Under the pieces are notes generated by a model. That model was not told the origin of the DNA, ran no database searches, and saw nothing but the letters and a program-made list of their open reading frames with translations. Both the position numbers and the translations under genes were made by a program. Positions 45,065 to 54,950 of a DNA stretch of 64,000 bases are shown here, piece after piece. The DNA lies in assembly GCA_029834535.1 (NCBI GenBank), contig JAQMWT010000127.1, positions 1 through 64,000 on the forward strand, given 5' to 3'. The stretch's first letter is position 1; every line of letters begins with the position of its first letter. The DNA is from Chrysophaeum taylorii. Its lineage: Eukaryota > Sar > Pelagophyceae > Pelagomonadales > Pelagomonadaceae.

Positions 45065-46752
45065 GGCTCCCTCGTATCTTTGTGCGGGGAAATCCGCTGG
45101 ATGCCACCTTGCGACGGCACAATATGTTCTAAATCGAACACCAACTTCGGGCCGCGAAAGCACGCGATCGGAGCAGCGCTGCGCTATCCGCACTTTGCGT
45201 CTACGGAAAGTTCACGACCTTCTCTGTCGGTCAGGCCAATTTGCGGAGGGCAGGCGGTGCTAATCGGAGTGTGCTGTGGCCGCGTCCTTGTGGTACTTCT
45301 CGCATCGGCTGCTGATCAAATTTATGCGGCAGCGAAGGCATTAGACACCGAAAGCTGGTGGGAAATCGACGTTGGCTTCGCACGACACGTTGGTGCGAGT
45401 CTAAATCTCACTGTCGACTACGAAATACTTAACGCCGCCCTCACTCTCGGGCTGGCCGGTTAGCACCTGGAAAGTCCGCGCTAGGATGGGGTTCGCTCGG
45501 TTGGGCAGAACGCGACGGACAAGTCGATTGTTCGTGGACCAACACGTTCGCGGCCTACGACGCTTTTGCACGACCTCACACAAGACCGCGCGCAGTGGCA
45601 GTCCGACATCAACCAGTCCTCGTCCCTCGCCTTTGCACCAACTGCGTGATTTTCCTCTGTGATTCCGGATCGGCTCCTGCCGGTCCGGCCTGGCTCCCAT
45701 GCTCTGGCTCCCATGCCTCGGGAGAGGTCTGAAGTTAGTTAAGCTGGCGCTCTTTAGAGATCTTGGTCCGACTCTTCGAAGGCACCACCACAAAGATGCG
45801 GCTGGCCGGAGGCACTGGTCGTACTGCAGTAACCCGACGAAGTTCACGGGCACCCCCCCCCGCCGTATATTATTATTGCCAATGCGGCGCAGGCGGAAGC
45901 CGCGGGACCAACCACCTGCCCACCTGTCCGGCCCGGGACTGGCCGAATACAACGACGTTGGCCATCCTCTCGGAGTACGGCGCCGGCGCCGGCGGCTATC
46001 CCAAGCCGCGCGCTGTGGAGGCCCCAGTCCCCGCCGCGGCCCCCGACTTCGCCACGGCCCTGGCTTCCACCGAGACCCAATGCCGAGTACGAACAAGAGG
46101 CGGGCTCAGTCGACGCCGAGCAAAGCACCGCCAAAGTCGGACGAGGAGTACGACGACACGCCGTCGCCAGCCCCGTACCGGCAACCCGAGGCCATCATGG
46201 CAAAGCCCAAGCTCGAGCCTAATATCACTCAACGGAGATCGCGAGGCTGAGAGCGCGTCAGGCACCTCGAGTACGAGAAAGAGGACGTTAAGACCAAGCT
46301 GCAGCAGAGCTAGCCGCCTACCACCAGGTCGACGATCTTCAAGTCTAAGTACGCCGGCATCGAGAGCTCGTGACCTTCAACGCCAGCACGATAAAGAAGC
46401 AGGAGTGCGAGCTCGAGGCGCTGTGTCGAGCTGCTGATGATCGAGCTGGACGCCGAGTCGAGATTTTGTCAGAGGTGCGCATCCGGGATGCCGAGGCCCG
46501 CGCCTCGGAGGCGGAGGTGGGCGGAGGTGTTGCGCCTGGGACGCCGAGGCCCGCGCCTCAGCGGCCCAGGCGTGGTTCTTGGCGGAAGTTAATGGAGGCT
46601 TGAGTTCGATGAAATTATCGGGGGGATCGAGGGGGAACTGGTTGAAGGATATATACTGACCTTGTACACTTAAGCTTTTCAGTGACGCTCGTCGGGAACC
46701 GAGTCAAAACTTCAAATATAGAGCCTAGTTTCAGACCTAGGGGACGCACGGA
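45065..46752. other. Decayed coding-like stretch between mobile island and GNAT gene
   Basis: No intact gene. + strand segments near 46080-46230 (Pro/Lys-rich, SDEEYDDTPSPAPYRQPEA) and 46370-46600 (helical, QECELEALCRAADDR, coiled-coil-like) look like pieces of one charged protein read in different frames. A pair of GC-rich direct repeats (gccgaggcccgcgcctc) lies at about 46490-46560. A stretch of about 30 bp near 46719-46750 matches, in inverted orientation, sequence near 44897-44930. Probably remnants of an older element. Confidence 0.4.
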
Positions 46753-47260
46753 ATGGAGACACTCGCAAGTCGCGACAGGTTTTTTTGTGGTGCACGACGC
46801 ATTTTTTTCTTGACGTTGTTTCAGCAGGTACGAAATCAGCACGAAGACGCAACGGCTCGATGTAGATTTCGTTGTTGATACGCTGCATACCTGCTTCTGG
46901 GCAACCGACCGGCCGAGACAGCACATCATCGAGTCGCTTGCGAACTCGCTGTGCTTCGGCGTCTACGACGTCGAGAAAAACAAGCAGGTCGGCTTCGCGC
47001 GCGTCGTGACGGACAATATCACGTTCGCCTGGCTGTGCGACGTTGTGATCGCTCCCGAATTCCGCGGGATCGGCCTCGGCAAATGGCTTCTCGGCACCGT
47101 CGCCCGCCGCGTTCGAGTAAAGCGATTCTTGCTCTTGACAGGAGCTCACGACTTCTACGCTCCTCACGGCTTTAGTCGGCTCGACGACGGTGACCTGTGG
47201 ATGCAGCGCATCATCAGCGAGCAAGACCTAGATGCCGCCTTGGCTTCTTCTTCTGCGTAG
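46753..47260 (+). CDS. GNAT-family N-acetyltransferase
   Basis: Exons 46753-46778 and 46828-47260 (49-nt intron) give 152 residues starting METLASRDRYEIST. The GNAT fold is clear: SLCFGVYDVEKNKQVGFARV (strands 3-4), the acetyl-CoA loop PEFRGIGLGKWLLGTV (Q/R-x-x-G-x-G/A), and DFYAPHGFSRL near the C-terminus. This subgroup is common in bacteria and algae; the acceptor is unknown. A small first exon followed by an intron inserted right at the start of the fold fits the local gene style. Confidence 0.87.
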
Positions 47261-47333
47261 AGCCGCGCCAGAATTGCGCGATATTCTCTCTTACAATATG
47301 ACGCTCCAACTCCAAGGGGGGGTTTGTGTGTGT

Positions 47334-48236
47334 TCATGCGAGCGCTTTGTCGACCGTGACGCCCGGAACAACGAGCGAATCGTAGGCGCGGAGCTCGTCG
47401 TCGCGCAGCACGCCGGCGTCTCGAAGGCTGGCGGAGACGGTGGCGAGGATGGAGCTCGGCATCTCCGGTCGCGAGCACCAAACGACGGTGCGAATCCAGT
47501 CCCGGACGTCGGGCTCGAGGAGTCCGTATTCCCCGGCAATCTCGGCCGCGCCCGTCTCGGAGGATTTGAGAGCGTCGGCGTTCGCGCGCACGGCGGCTAG
47601 TACGTTTAGGACGGCGGCGGTCCGCTCCTGGTTCTGCGCGACGGCATCGGCGACCGCGATGGAGAAGCACGGCCACGGCGTGGGGACCTCGCCAATGCGC
47701 ACCCATTCGCCGCCGTCGACGAGAAATTTTGTCGTGTAGAGTTCCCACATGAAGACGTCGGCCGTGCCCTTGGCGAGCGCGTCGCGCGCGCCGTCGAGGG
47801 ATCCGACGACCACGAAATCCTCTGGGAGCGGAAGGCCTCGTTGCTTGGCGTCGACGAGGGCCATCAAATGCGACCCGGAGAAAAGGCGAGAGACCGCAAC
47901 CTTTCGCGGCGACCAGCCGGCTTCTTTTACCCGCGCGGCGTGCGCGTGGACGCCCCAGGTCAGCGGCGACGACGTGTAGGCACCAAGGAGCTTGAACGGC
48001 GCGCCCTTCGATACCTCGGCGACGATGGCTTCGGTCAACATGACGGCGCAGTCCAACTCACCCGCCTGGAGCGCCGCGCTCATGGCCCCAGATCCACCCG
48101 GAAACTCGCGCCAGGTAATCGCCTCCGTTTTGCTCGCGCGTCGCCAAGGCAGGTTGAAGTGTTCGGGCACGCCCCCAACCCTTAGGAGGACCTCGTTCAT
48201 GGACGTCGCCATGGACCGTCTCGCCGCACTCCCCAT
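47334..48236 (-). CDS. Ca3427-like periplasmic-binding-fold protein
   Basis: A single exon of about 300 residues from the Met at 48236 (48212 is an alternative). The pattern LLRVGGVPEHFNLPWRRA, WREFPGGSGAMSAALQAGEL, DCAVMLTEAIVAEVSKG, LLGAYTSSPLTWGVHAHA and a later TADVFMWELYTTKF is that of the NMT1/SsuA-like type-2 binding fold, subgroup Ca3427, found in fungi and some bacteria. Bacterial relatives bind nitrate, sulfonate or thiamin precursors for ABC import. There is no signal peptide and no partner ABC gene nearby, so in this eukaryote it is probably a cytosolic small-molecule binder or enzyme-like protein of unknown ligand. Confidence 0.75.
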   Translation of the reverse strand: MGSAARRSMATSMNEVLLRVGGVPEHFNLPWRRASKTEAITWREFPGGSGAMSAALQAGELDCAVMLTEAIVAEVSKGAPFKLLGAYTSSPLTWGVHAHAARVKEAGWSPRKVAVSRLFSGSHLMALVDAKQRGLPLPEDFVVVGSLDGARDALAKGTADVFMWELYTTKFLVDGGEWVRIGEVPTPWPCFSIAVADAVAQNQERTAAVLNVLAAVRANADALKSSETGAAEIAGEYGLLEPDVRDWIRTVVWCSRPEMPSSILATVSASLRDAGVLRDDELRAYDSLVVPGVTVDKALA

Positions 48237-48561
48237 GTGATCCTTACCCCCTCTCCACGAATAAACCCTCTCTAACCCCTTCTGACGCTCTCCCCCCCGC
48301 CAATCTAAGCTGTCCACGTTCGCCAACCTTTGAGTTTACAACTCCTAAAAACCCCTTCTAAACCTCCTTCTTCTCTCCTCCCACTCACTCCAGCACTCGA
48401 CGCTCCGACGACTAAGGGGATATCGATATTCCCTTGTCACGGCAATCTTAGATGTGCTTTTCCCAAGTCTGGCTTTAACTTTACTCCAAATCTACTTATA
48501 AACCTTTGAGGTGAAGGTGAAGCCGCGTTGCACCCAGAAGTTTCATCAACTCGGCAATAAT

Positions 48562-49472
48562 ATGGGCAGAGGTAGCCACGGACCAGGCGGTGGAGCCGGT
48601 CACTCGCACAGGTGTAATTTGCTGTGTTGTTTTGTGGTCGCGTAACGCCGCCGCCGCCGCCGCCGCCGCAGCGAGGAGTACCCCGACGACACTTGGAATC
48701 TTTATCAACACATCGCGCAAGCCGACGCGCTGAATGCGGTGGACAACTCGGCGCTGAGCGTGTTTCGGCCATTCGCGAGGCGGCTCGAGACGGCCGGATC
48801 CCTGCATAGCGACGGTAAGAAGTAAGGTCCCGCAAGGCGCGGACGCGCGGCTCAGGCGACGAGGAGATGCTCGTTAAGGTGGTATTCGCGTCGCCGTGCT
48901 CGATTCGTCGTCTCATGGTCGTCGGCGGTGGGAACCCGTCGCATCATCCGAGGCACGTGCGCGTCTACGTCGGCCACGAGGTAGGGTTCGATACGTCGGG
49001 CCGCGACTTTGCTCGCAGGATCTCGACTTCCAGTCTATCGAAGACGTCATCCCCGTATACGAAACGTCGCTTCCCGTCAACCAGGCGGGCGAAGCCTACG
49101 TACGTCGATCTTCAGTACCGTACCCCCCGCGAGTGCGTCCTTCCTCAGGTCAATGTGTGCGCGACCTGAGTCTCGAAGACCGTTGCGCTGTTTTACTCGA
49201 TCGCAGCCATCCAACGGGCGCCTTTACCAACGTCACGACAGTCTCCTTCTTCTTCGACGCGAACCACGGATCCGTCGACGAGACGATTGTCCAGTACATT
49301 GGGATGCAAGTGCGTACCTCGAGGGAGTTGTTCTCGAGACTGATGAGTGTGTCGCGGTCGATCGCAGGGCGACCACACTCACGACAAACGCCAGGCCGTC
49401 CAAGCAAAGTACGAGTTACTTTCCCAGGGCCACGGCCAGAAGACCCACATCCAGATGGACTCCACAGTATGA
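48562..49472 (+). CDS. PITH-domain protein (PITHD1 homologue), multi-exon
   Basis: About seven exons: 48562-48611, 48672-48814, 48856-48980, 49019-49054, 49116-49132, 49207-49309 and 49368-49472, giving 192 residues. The N-terminus MGRGSHGPGGGAGHSH is His/Gly-rich as in PITHD1. It is followed by LYQHIAQADALNAVDN, then the PITH core (EMLVKVVFASPCSIRRLMVV, RHVRVYVGHE, FTNVTTVSFFFDAN, ETIVQYIGMQG) and HDKRQAVQAKYELL. The middle is uncertain: a 16-nt intron ending at 49115 would also keep the frame in place of the 61-nt one, and the 17-nt exon is unusually small. PITH proteins bind the proteasome or thioredoxin-like partners; the role here is unknown. Confidence 0.82.
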
Positions 49473-49873
49473 TGCGTTGTCTCCTCAAGACGTCGTCCTT
49501 CGAAAAAAAAATCCCGCGTCGTCTTGTTCGGCCGCATCTTTTTTTCGCGCGGCCACCGCCCGCCGGACCTCGCACTCCCTTCGAGCTCAAGACAGACAGG
49601 CAGACAGATAGACAGATAGATGCCCCTCACACTCCCCACGCCCGACGACGACGACGAGGGAGACTGATCAATCAGCGGCGGCGACGACGAGGACAATGAA
49701 TGACGACGTAAGGTCACGTACAGGAAGGAGCACGTAGGATTTTTTTCTTCTTCTTCTTCTGCTTCTTCTTCTCGTACGTAGGAAGGAAGGAAGGAAGGGA
49801 TACAAGGACGCGGGGAGGTGGTGGAACATAGAAAAATAGAATCGGCGACGAAGATCCCACAGGAAAGAGGGTA
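49473..49873. other. Convergent 3' region with simple repeats
   Basis: Lies between PITHD1 (+) and RABL2 (-). It holds (CAGA)n near 49591-49618, a (CTT)n run at about 49748-49772 and (GGAA)n at about 49781-49798. No gene seen. Confidence 0.65.
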
Positions 49874-50452
49874 TCAGTCACTCTCAACCAACCTCAGGGC
49901 TTCGGCCATAAAATCGTCCCCGTTTTGCTTCCAGTCAATCGCGGCCTCGATCGCGGCGCGGAAAACCTTGACAACGTTGGTGCCGTCGGCGGCCGAGACA
50001 AAGTAGAACGGGAGATTTTTCGACGAGGCGAACTTGAAGTTTTTCCTGGTAACCTGGTAGTCGATGTCGATTTTGTTTGCGACGAGGATGCAAGGAATAG
50101 TCTCGCAGCTTTCCCTGAGTTCGTCGTACCAGTTCTGGAGGTGTTGATAGGTGGCCTTGCGAGTGACGTCGAAGCAGAGGATGCAGGCGTGCGCGCGGTG
50201 GTAGTACGCAGGGTGCATCTTGTTGAAGCGCTCCTGGCCCGCCGTGTCCCAGATGTCCACGGAGACGTCGCGGCCATTGATTTCGACGTTTTTGCGGAAG
50301 AGAGTGAGAGCGTAGGTCGACAGTTGTTGTGGATTATATTCGTCCATGAGGAACCGCTCGACCATTTTCGTCTTGCCCACGGCCGAGTCCCCGAGTAGGA
50401 TGAGCTTCACTTCCGCCTGGCCCTCGTCTTCTTTGGCCTCGTCCGTCGCCAT
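49874..50452 (-). CDS. RABL2: RABL2-type small GTPase
   Basis: A single exon of 192 residues. G-motifs: G1 LGDSAVGKTKMVERFLMD, the RABL2-like stretch NPQQLSTYALTLF in switch I, G3 WDTAGQERFNKMH, G4 ANKID and G5 SAADGTNVVKVF. The STYALTL and SAADGTNVV strings are close to animal RABL2. RABL2 acts in intraflagellar transport, recruiting IFT-B at the ciliary base, so the organism probably has a flagellated stage. There is no C-terminal prenylation Cys, as expected for RABL2. A (GAC)n tract lies just before the start codon. Divergent from SART3, with 91 bp between the start codons. Confidence 0.93.
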   Translation of the reverse strand: MATDEAKEDEGQAEVKLILLGDSAVGKTKMVERFLMDEYNPQQLSTYALTLFRKNVEINGRDVSVDIWDTAGQERFNKMHPAYYHRAHACILCFDVTRKATYQHLQNWYDELRESCETIPCILVANKIDIDYQVTRKNFKFASSKNLPFYFVSAADGTNVVKVFRAAIEAAIDWKQNGDDFMAEALRLVESD

Positions 50453-50543
50453 GCGACGACGACGACGACGACGACGACGACGGCCTTCTTCTTCTTTCTT
50501 GCGCGCTAAATGAACGCCGTGAGACAGGGTAAGGGTTTAAAGA

Positions 50544-52697
50544 ATGGAAGGCGACGAGACGCCGCCCGAAGATGCGTCGTTCGGGTCGACCGACGAGGAC
50601 GTGGAGAAGGAAGAGGAAGGCGCGGCCGATGTCGTGCCTGCTGAAATCGAGGCCGCGGCGGCGGTTAAGGGCGCGCCGAGGTCGGCGCACGCCCAGCTGC
50701 TCGCGGGGCTCCGGATGGCGCGGGAGGGGGACAGCCCTGCGCGGCGCAAATTTTGGAGCTTTCGGCTGCGCGAGGCGTGGACGAGGCAGCGGCGCGAGAT
50801 GCCGCTGTTGAGCTCGGAGTGGCTACAGCTGTGCCGCGACCTCGGCGAGGAGGTTCAAACGGTGGTGGAGGCGCTGGAAGCGGCGGTCGGCGAACGTCCG
50901 ACTCGCGCGCAACTGTGGCTCGAGTTGGCGCGGTGGCAGTACGAAGTGGACGAAGCGGCGGTGCGAGGCACCCTCGAGCGCGCTCTTTCGGCCGCGGGTA
51001 CCGTGATTGCGACGGGCGCGCGCCTCTGGGAGGCCGTGCGCGCGTTCGAGTCGGACGTCGGGTCGACGCGAGCGCGCCAAGTCGAGCTCTGGCATCGGCA
51101 GCTGCGGACACCTCTCCGTGGGTCCGAAGCAGCTCTCGCGCGCTTCAAGGCGGAACATCCGGACGACGCGAGCATCGAGGACGTCGAGCGATGGCACGCG
51201 GGCGCCGTCCGCGCTCGCGAGGAGCGCGCCCCGCACGAGACGGCCGTCGCGGCGGCGGCGATGGCGCGAGACCCGGCCGCCGTTGCCGAGGCCTTCGCGG
51301 CCTACGCCGACTTCGAGGTGCGCAAGCACGAGCCGCGCCGCGCGACGGTCGTCTGGGAGCTCGCGATCGCCGCGCTCGACGACGACGACGGTTCTAGCGC
51401 TTTCGACGATAAACGGCCGCTCGAGCGCGCTTGGGAGGGATTCGCGCGCCACGCCGTCTCGTCGCTCAAGGACGCCGAGCTGGCGCGACGAGTGACGGCG
51501 CGTGCCACGCGGTCGTTGCCGGGGAGCACATCGCTCCGTGTAGCGGCCGTGCGCGCCGTCGAGCGCGATCCGACGGCGACGGTCGCTGACTTCGACGAAA
51601 TTTGCCGCGACGACGCGACGACGACGACGACGCCGAATCTCGCCGTGCTGCTCGCGCGCTGCGACGCCGCGAAGCGCCGGTTCCTGCGAGACGACCGCGA
51701 GCGTCTAGCTTCCTTCTTCCTGAGCGCCGCCGAGGCGGCCGAAGACGCCTCCTACGAGATCCACCGCTCGCGCGTGTCGACGTGCTACGACGACGACGCG
51801 GCTCGCAAGGCTGCCGAGTGGAAGAAACTGCTCGAGGGAGACCGCAGGATCCGCGGCAACCTCGGGGCCTGGCTCGACGCCGCGCGGGACGCCGTCGCCG
51901 ACGGCGACCTCGTCGAAGCGAGGCGCTTGCACCGCGTAGCCACCACGCTCGCGCACCAAGCGCGAAACGGGCGCGACTACGCGCGGGCGTCCGCGGCGTG
52001 GGACCGCTTCGAACGCGACTACGGAACCCTCGAGGACGTCGACGCCGCAGAACACAAACTTTTTCATTGGCGCCAGGACATGGTTGCGCCGGAGGAACCG
52101 GCGGCGAATGTCAAACCCGAGGAGGCTAGGAAGAAAAAGAAGGACCTCGGGGAGCGCGTAGCCCGCACCGCGTACGTCTCGAAACTGTCGCTCGAGGCCA
52201 CCGAGGCAGCCGTTCGGGACGTGTTTTCGGCCTGCGGCGCGATTGAAGTCTGTCGCGTTCTCTTCGACAAAAGGACCGGAACTCCCAAGGGCGCGGCATT
52301 CGTCGAGTTCAAAGAAACGAGAAGCGTCGCGGCCGCGATCGCTCTCGACGCCGTCGCGCTTAAGCCCGTCTCGCCCGATGCCGCGCCCTGCCGCGTGGCG
52401 AAATCCGTGTACGCCGCGCCTCCCCCGAGGGAGGGGGGCATCGTCGCCCCGCCTTCCGAGCCCTTCTTGCCTCGCGTCTTCGCGCGCAAGCGCCAGCCCT
52501 CGGCTCCGAAGCCGGCGTCCAAGAGAAGAAGAGTCGCGATTGAGGAGACCGCGCGCGCCGAGCCCGCGCCTGCAGCCAACTCCTCCGAATTTGAGGGGGG
52601 CGACTCGGCGGCGGCTGATCAACAACAACAAGGCGGTGGTGCTGGGTTGACCAACGACGCCTTTCGAGCGGCCTATTTTACCAAGCCAGGGGGGTGA
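50544..52697 (+). CDS. SART3/Prp24-like U4/U6 snRNP recycling factor
   Basis: A single exon of 717 residues. An acidic N-terminus is followed by about 500 residues of helical HAT repeats (Trp/Glu pattern as in FWSFRLREAWTRQRR, AQLWLELARWQYEVDEAAV, RLWEAVRAFESDVG). Near residues 540-625 is one RRM: TAYVSKLSLEATEAAVRDVF, CGAIEVCRVLFDKRTGTPKG (RNP2/RNP1 region) and AAFVEFKETRSVA. The C-terminus TNDAFRAAYFTKPGG recalls the conserved SART3 tail that contacts U6 LSm proteins. SART3 re-anneals U4 and U6 snRNPs. Only one RRM is evident, against two in animals. Confidence 0.86.
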   Translation: MEGDETPPEDASFGSTDEDVEKEEEGAADVVPAEIEAAAAVKGAPRSAHAQLLAGLRMAREGDSPARRKFWSFRLREAWTRQRREMPLLSSEWLQLCRDLGEEVQTVVEALEAAVGERPTRAQLWLELARWQYEVDEAAVRGTLERALSAAGTVIATGARLWEAVRAFESDVGSTRARQVELWHRQLRTPLRGSEAALARFKAEHPDDASIEDVERWHAGAVRAREERAPHETAVAAAAMARDPAAVAEAFAAYADFEVRKHEPRRATVVWELAIAALDDDDGSSAFDDKRPLERAWEGFARHAVSSLKDAELARRVTARATRSLPGSTSLRVAAVRAVERDPTATVADFDEICRDDATTTTTPNLAVLLARCDAAKRRFLRDDRERLASFFLSAAEAAEDASYEIHRSRVSTCYDDDAARKAAEWKKLLEGDRRIRGNLGAWLDAARDAVADGDLVEARRLHRVATTLAHQARNGRDYARASAAWDRFERDYGTLEDVDAAEHKLFHWRQDMVAPEEPAANVKPEEARKKKKDLGERVARTAYVSKLSLEATEAAVRDVFSACGAIEVCRVLFDKRTGTPKGAAFVEFKETRSVAAAIALDAVALKPVSPDAAPCRVAKSVYAAPPPREGGIVAPPSEPFLPRVFARKRQPSAPKPASKRRRVAIEETARAEPAPAANSSEFEGGDSAAADQQQQGGGAGLTNDAFRAAYFTKPGG

Positions 52698-52904
52698 CGA
52701 CGGGGGGTACGAACGGCGGCGAGAGGACCGCGGCTCCTAGTTTGAGCAGCAACCTCATTTTCCCCGTCACGAATAAACCCTCCGTCGCGTCGTCGCGTAT
52801 GTGAGGATAAATAATATTTGGAGTCGCCCTTCGTCTAGCCGACCTCCTCTCCTTAGCAAACAAAGCAAGTCCGGGGGTGACGTCACGAGCTCGGCGACGC
52901 GCCT

Positions 52905-52959
<55 letters not shown>

Positions 52960-53249
52960 GAGGCTCCTCCTCCGTCGTGGAACGGTCCTAAGAGATGTTG
53001 GGGGCGGGCGACGCTTGGCTTCGCGAAAAGAAGAAGAACACCACCCCCGACCCGGCGGCGGCGCCATTCCGGCATTCCGTTGGGTCGTCTTGGTCGAACC
53101 CTCGAAGCCTGGCGGCCATAGAAAACCCTCCAAGAAGCTCTCCGGCGCCGCGGAGGATGGTCCGGAAGGGCTTTGTTGTTCGAGCCGCCGGAAGGTGGAG
53201 GCGGGTGAGCAGCCCGCGCCGTTGTTGTTTGGCGTGACGCTCGAAAACA
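52698..53249. other. Upstream region of CLK kinase with (AG)n tract
   Basis: Holds the 3' end of SART3 and a pure (AG)n microsatellite at about 52906-52956. Reading-frame content here is mainly an effect of GC richness. The probable 5' leader of the CLK gene starts in this interval. Confidence 0.6.
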
Positions 53250-54950
53250 ATGTCGTCGGCGAGCAGCCAGGCGCGGCCGTGCGGCATGCGTCCCGGCGGG
53301 TCGTGGTCCGGGAGAAATGGGAATGAGGGGAATGGGTCGAGCGGCGCCCCTTTCTACCACCATCCGCCCTACGATCGGCCGCGGCGGCGCGAGGAACCGG
53401 CGAACTACCACCACCACTACCACCTGGGCGGCGGCGGCGGTCTGCGCGGGGACGAACCCCCTCCGCGAAAGCGGCGGCGGTCTCGGTCTCGATCGTGGCG
53501 TCGGCACGACGACGGCGAGGACGACTACGGCGCACGTCGATCGAGGCGGTGGCGGCACGAGGAGGAGCGCGGCGGTCGATCGGAGCACGAGTATCCCCGG
53601 GCGGCGGCGCCGCGGGCGACGGATCGGCGGCGGCGGCGGCGCGACGAGGAGCTCGCGGCGCCCGTCGCGCCCAAGGTTCCGCCGCCGCCGCCGCCGACGA
53701 ACGGCGACAAGGACGACAGCGTCGGACACTACGAGGGCTGCCTCGGCGACCTTATGCTTGATCGGTACGAGATTCTGGGAGACGCCGGCGTCGGGACCTT
53801 TGGGCGCGTCGTCGAGTGCCTCGACCGGCGTTCGCGGCAGCGCGTCGCGATCAAGGTCGTGCGCAAGATCGCGCGCTACACCGAGAGCGCGGCCGTCGAG
53901 GCCGACATACTCCGCGACGTCAACGCCTCCGCCCTCGCCGTGCGCGAACCGAGACCGGGAGCCATCGCCTGGCGCGGGCTCTCGCCGGGCGCGGGGGCGG
54001 CGTCTGGAGGACGCGCGTACGCGGCGGCGGCACCTCCCGCCCGAGGCGACCGCGGCGCGTACGGGCGCTCCTCGTCGCGCGGTGGCGGCGGGAGGCGCAG
54101 CAGTAGCAGCGTCGCCGACAGCGTCCTGGGCATATACTCGTCGTGCCCGCCCTCGGCCCTCTGCGTCAAGCTGCTCGCGACTTTTGATTTTCGGGGCCAC
54201 TACTGCCTCGTCTTCGAACGCCTCGGCGTCTCGCTCTACGAGCTCCTCAAGTCGAACAATTACCGCCCCTTCCGCGAGAAGACGGTCGCCCGCATGTCGA
54301 GGCAGCTCCTCGAGGCCCTTGCCTTCCTCCACGACATGCGCCTCGTCCACACCGACCTCAAGCTCGAAAACGTCCTCCTCCGCGACCCCGAGGTCGTCGC
54401 GATTCCCGACCCCAGAGACCGCGACGCCGAGCCCCTCAAGGTCCCGCGCTACGACAACATCGTCGTCATCGACTTTGGCGGCGCTACATACAACGACGAG
54501 CGCAAGTCGAGCATCATCAACACGCGCCAGTACAGGGCCCCCGAGGTCATCCTCAACGTCGGCTGGTCGATGCCGTCCGACCTCTGGTCGGCTGGATGCA
54601 TCGTCGCCGAACTGCGCCGCGGCGACCTCCTCTTCGCGACGCACTCAAACACCGAGCACATCGGCCTCATCGAGAAGTGCGTCGGACCCTTTCCCAGGCA
54701 CATGCTTGATCGCTCGCGATACTTTGAAAAGTACTTCGACGCCAGAACCGGCCGCTCCAAGTGGGCCAGCACCCTCGGCCGCGAAGGCCGCGACCACGTC
54801 CGTGCCATGCCCTCCCTCGAGGCCTACTGTGGGCACGACAACGCCCTCAGACAGCTCCTCCGCGGCCTCCTCGTCATCGATCCGGACAAGCGCCTCACCG
54901 CGAGAGAGGCCCTCGACGGCTGCGCTATGCTCGACCCCCTCAGACTCTGA
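53250..54950 (+). CDS. CLK/LAMMER-type dual-specificity kinase
   Basis: A single exon of 566 residues. The N-terminus is Arg/Ser-rich (KRRRSRSRSWRRHDDGEDD), as in kinases that phosphorylate SR splicing factors. The kinase domain starts near residue 170: ILGDAGVGTFGRVVECLD, VAIKVVRKI lysine, HTDLKLENVLL catalytic loop (HTD, as in CLKs), VIDFGGATYND and TRQYRAPEVIL. The LAMMER signature is degenerate: NTEHIGLIEKCVGPFP instead of EHLAMMERILGP. There is an unusual Gly/Ala/Arg/Ser-rich insertion of about 70 residues between the Glu helix and strand 4 (around NASALAVREPRPG to YGRSSSRGGGGRRSSSS). It would regulate splicing in the nucleus. Confidence 0.9.
   Translation: MSSASSQARPCGMRPGGSWSGRNGNEGNGSSGAPFYHHPPYDRPRRREEPANYHHHYHLGGGGGLRGDEPPPRKRRRSRSRSWRRHDDGEDDYGARRSRRWRHEEERGGRSEHEYPRAAAPRATDRRRRRRDEELAAPVAPKVPPPPPPTNGDKDDSVGHYEGCLGDLMLDRYEILGDAGVGTFGRVVECLDRRSRQRVAIKVVRKIARYTESAAVEADILRDVNASALAVREPRPGAIAWRGLSPGAGAASGGRAYAAAAPPARGDRGAYGRSSSRGGGGRRSSSSVADSVLGIYSSCPPSALCVKLLATFDFRGHYCLVFERLGVSLYELLKSNNYRPFREKTVARMSRQLLEALAFLHDMRLVHTDLKLENVLLRDPEVVAIPDPRDRDAEPLKVPRYDNIVVIDFGGATYNDERKSSIINTRQYRAPEVILNVGWSMPSDLWSAGCIVAELRRGDLLFATHSNTEHIGLIEKCVGPFPRHMLDRSRYFEKYFDARTGRSKWASTLGREGRDHVRAMPSLEAYCGHDNALRQLLRGLLVIDPDKRLTAREALDGCAMLDPLRL

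Noticed and set aside
52767-54644. A 625-codon minus-strand frame opposite the CLK kinase
   Set aside because: Low-complexity Arg/Pro/Ala composition with a long Ser-Leu run from the (AG)n tract; the + strand has a full kinase domain.
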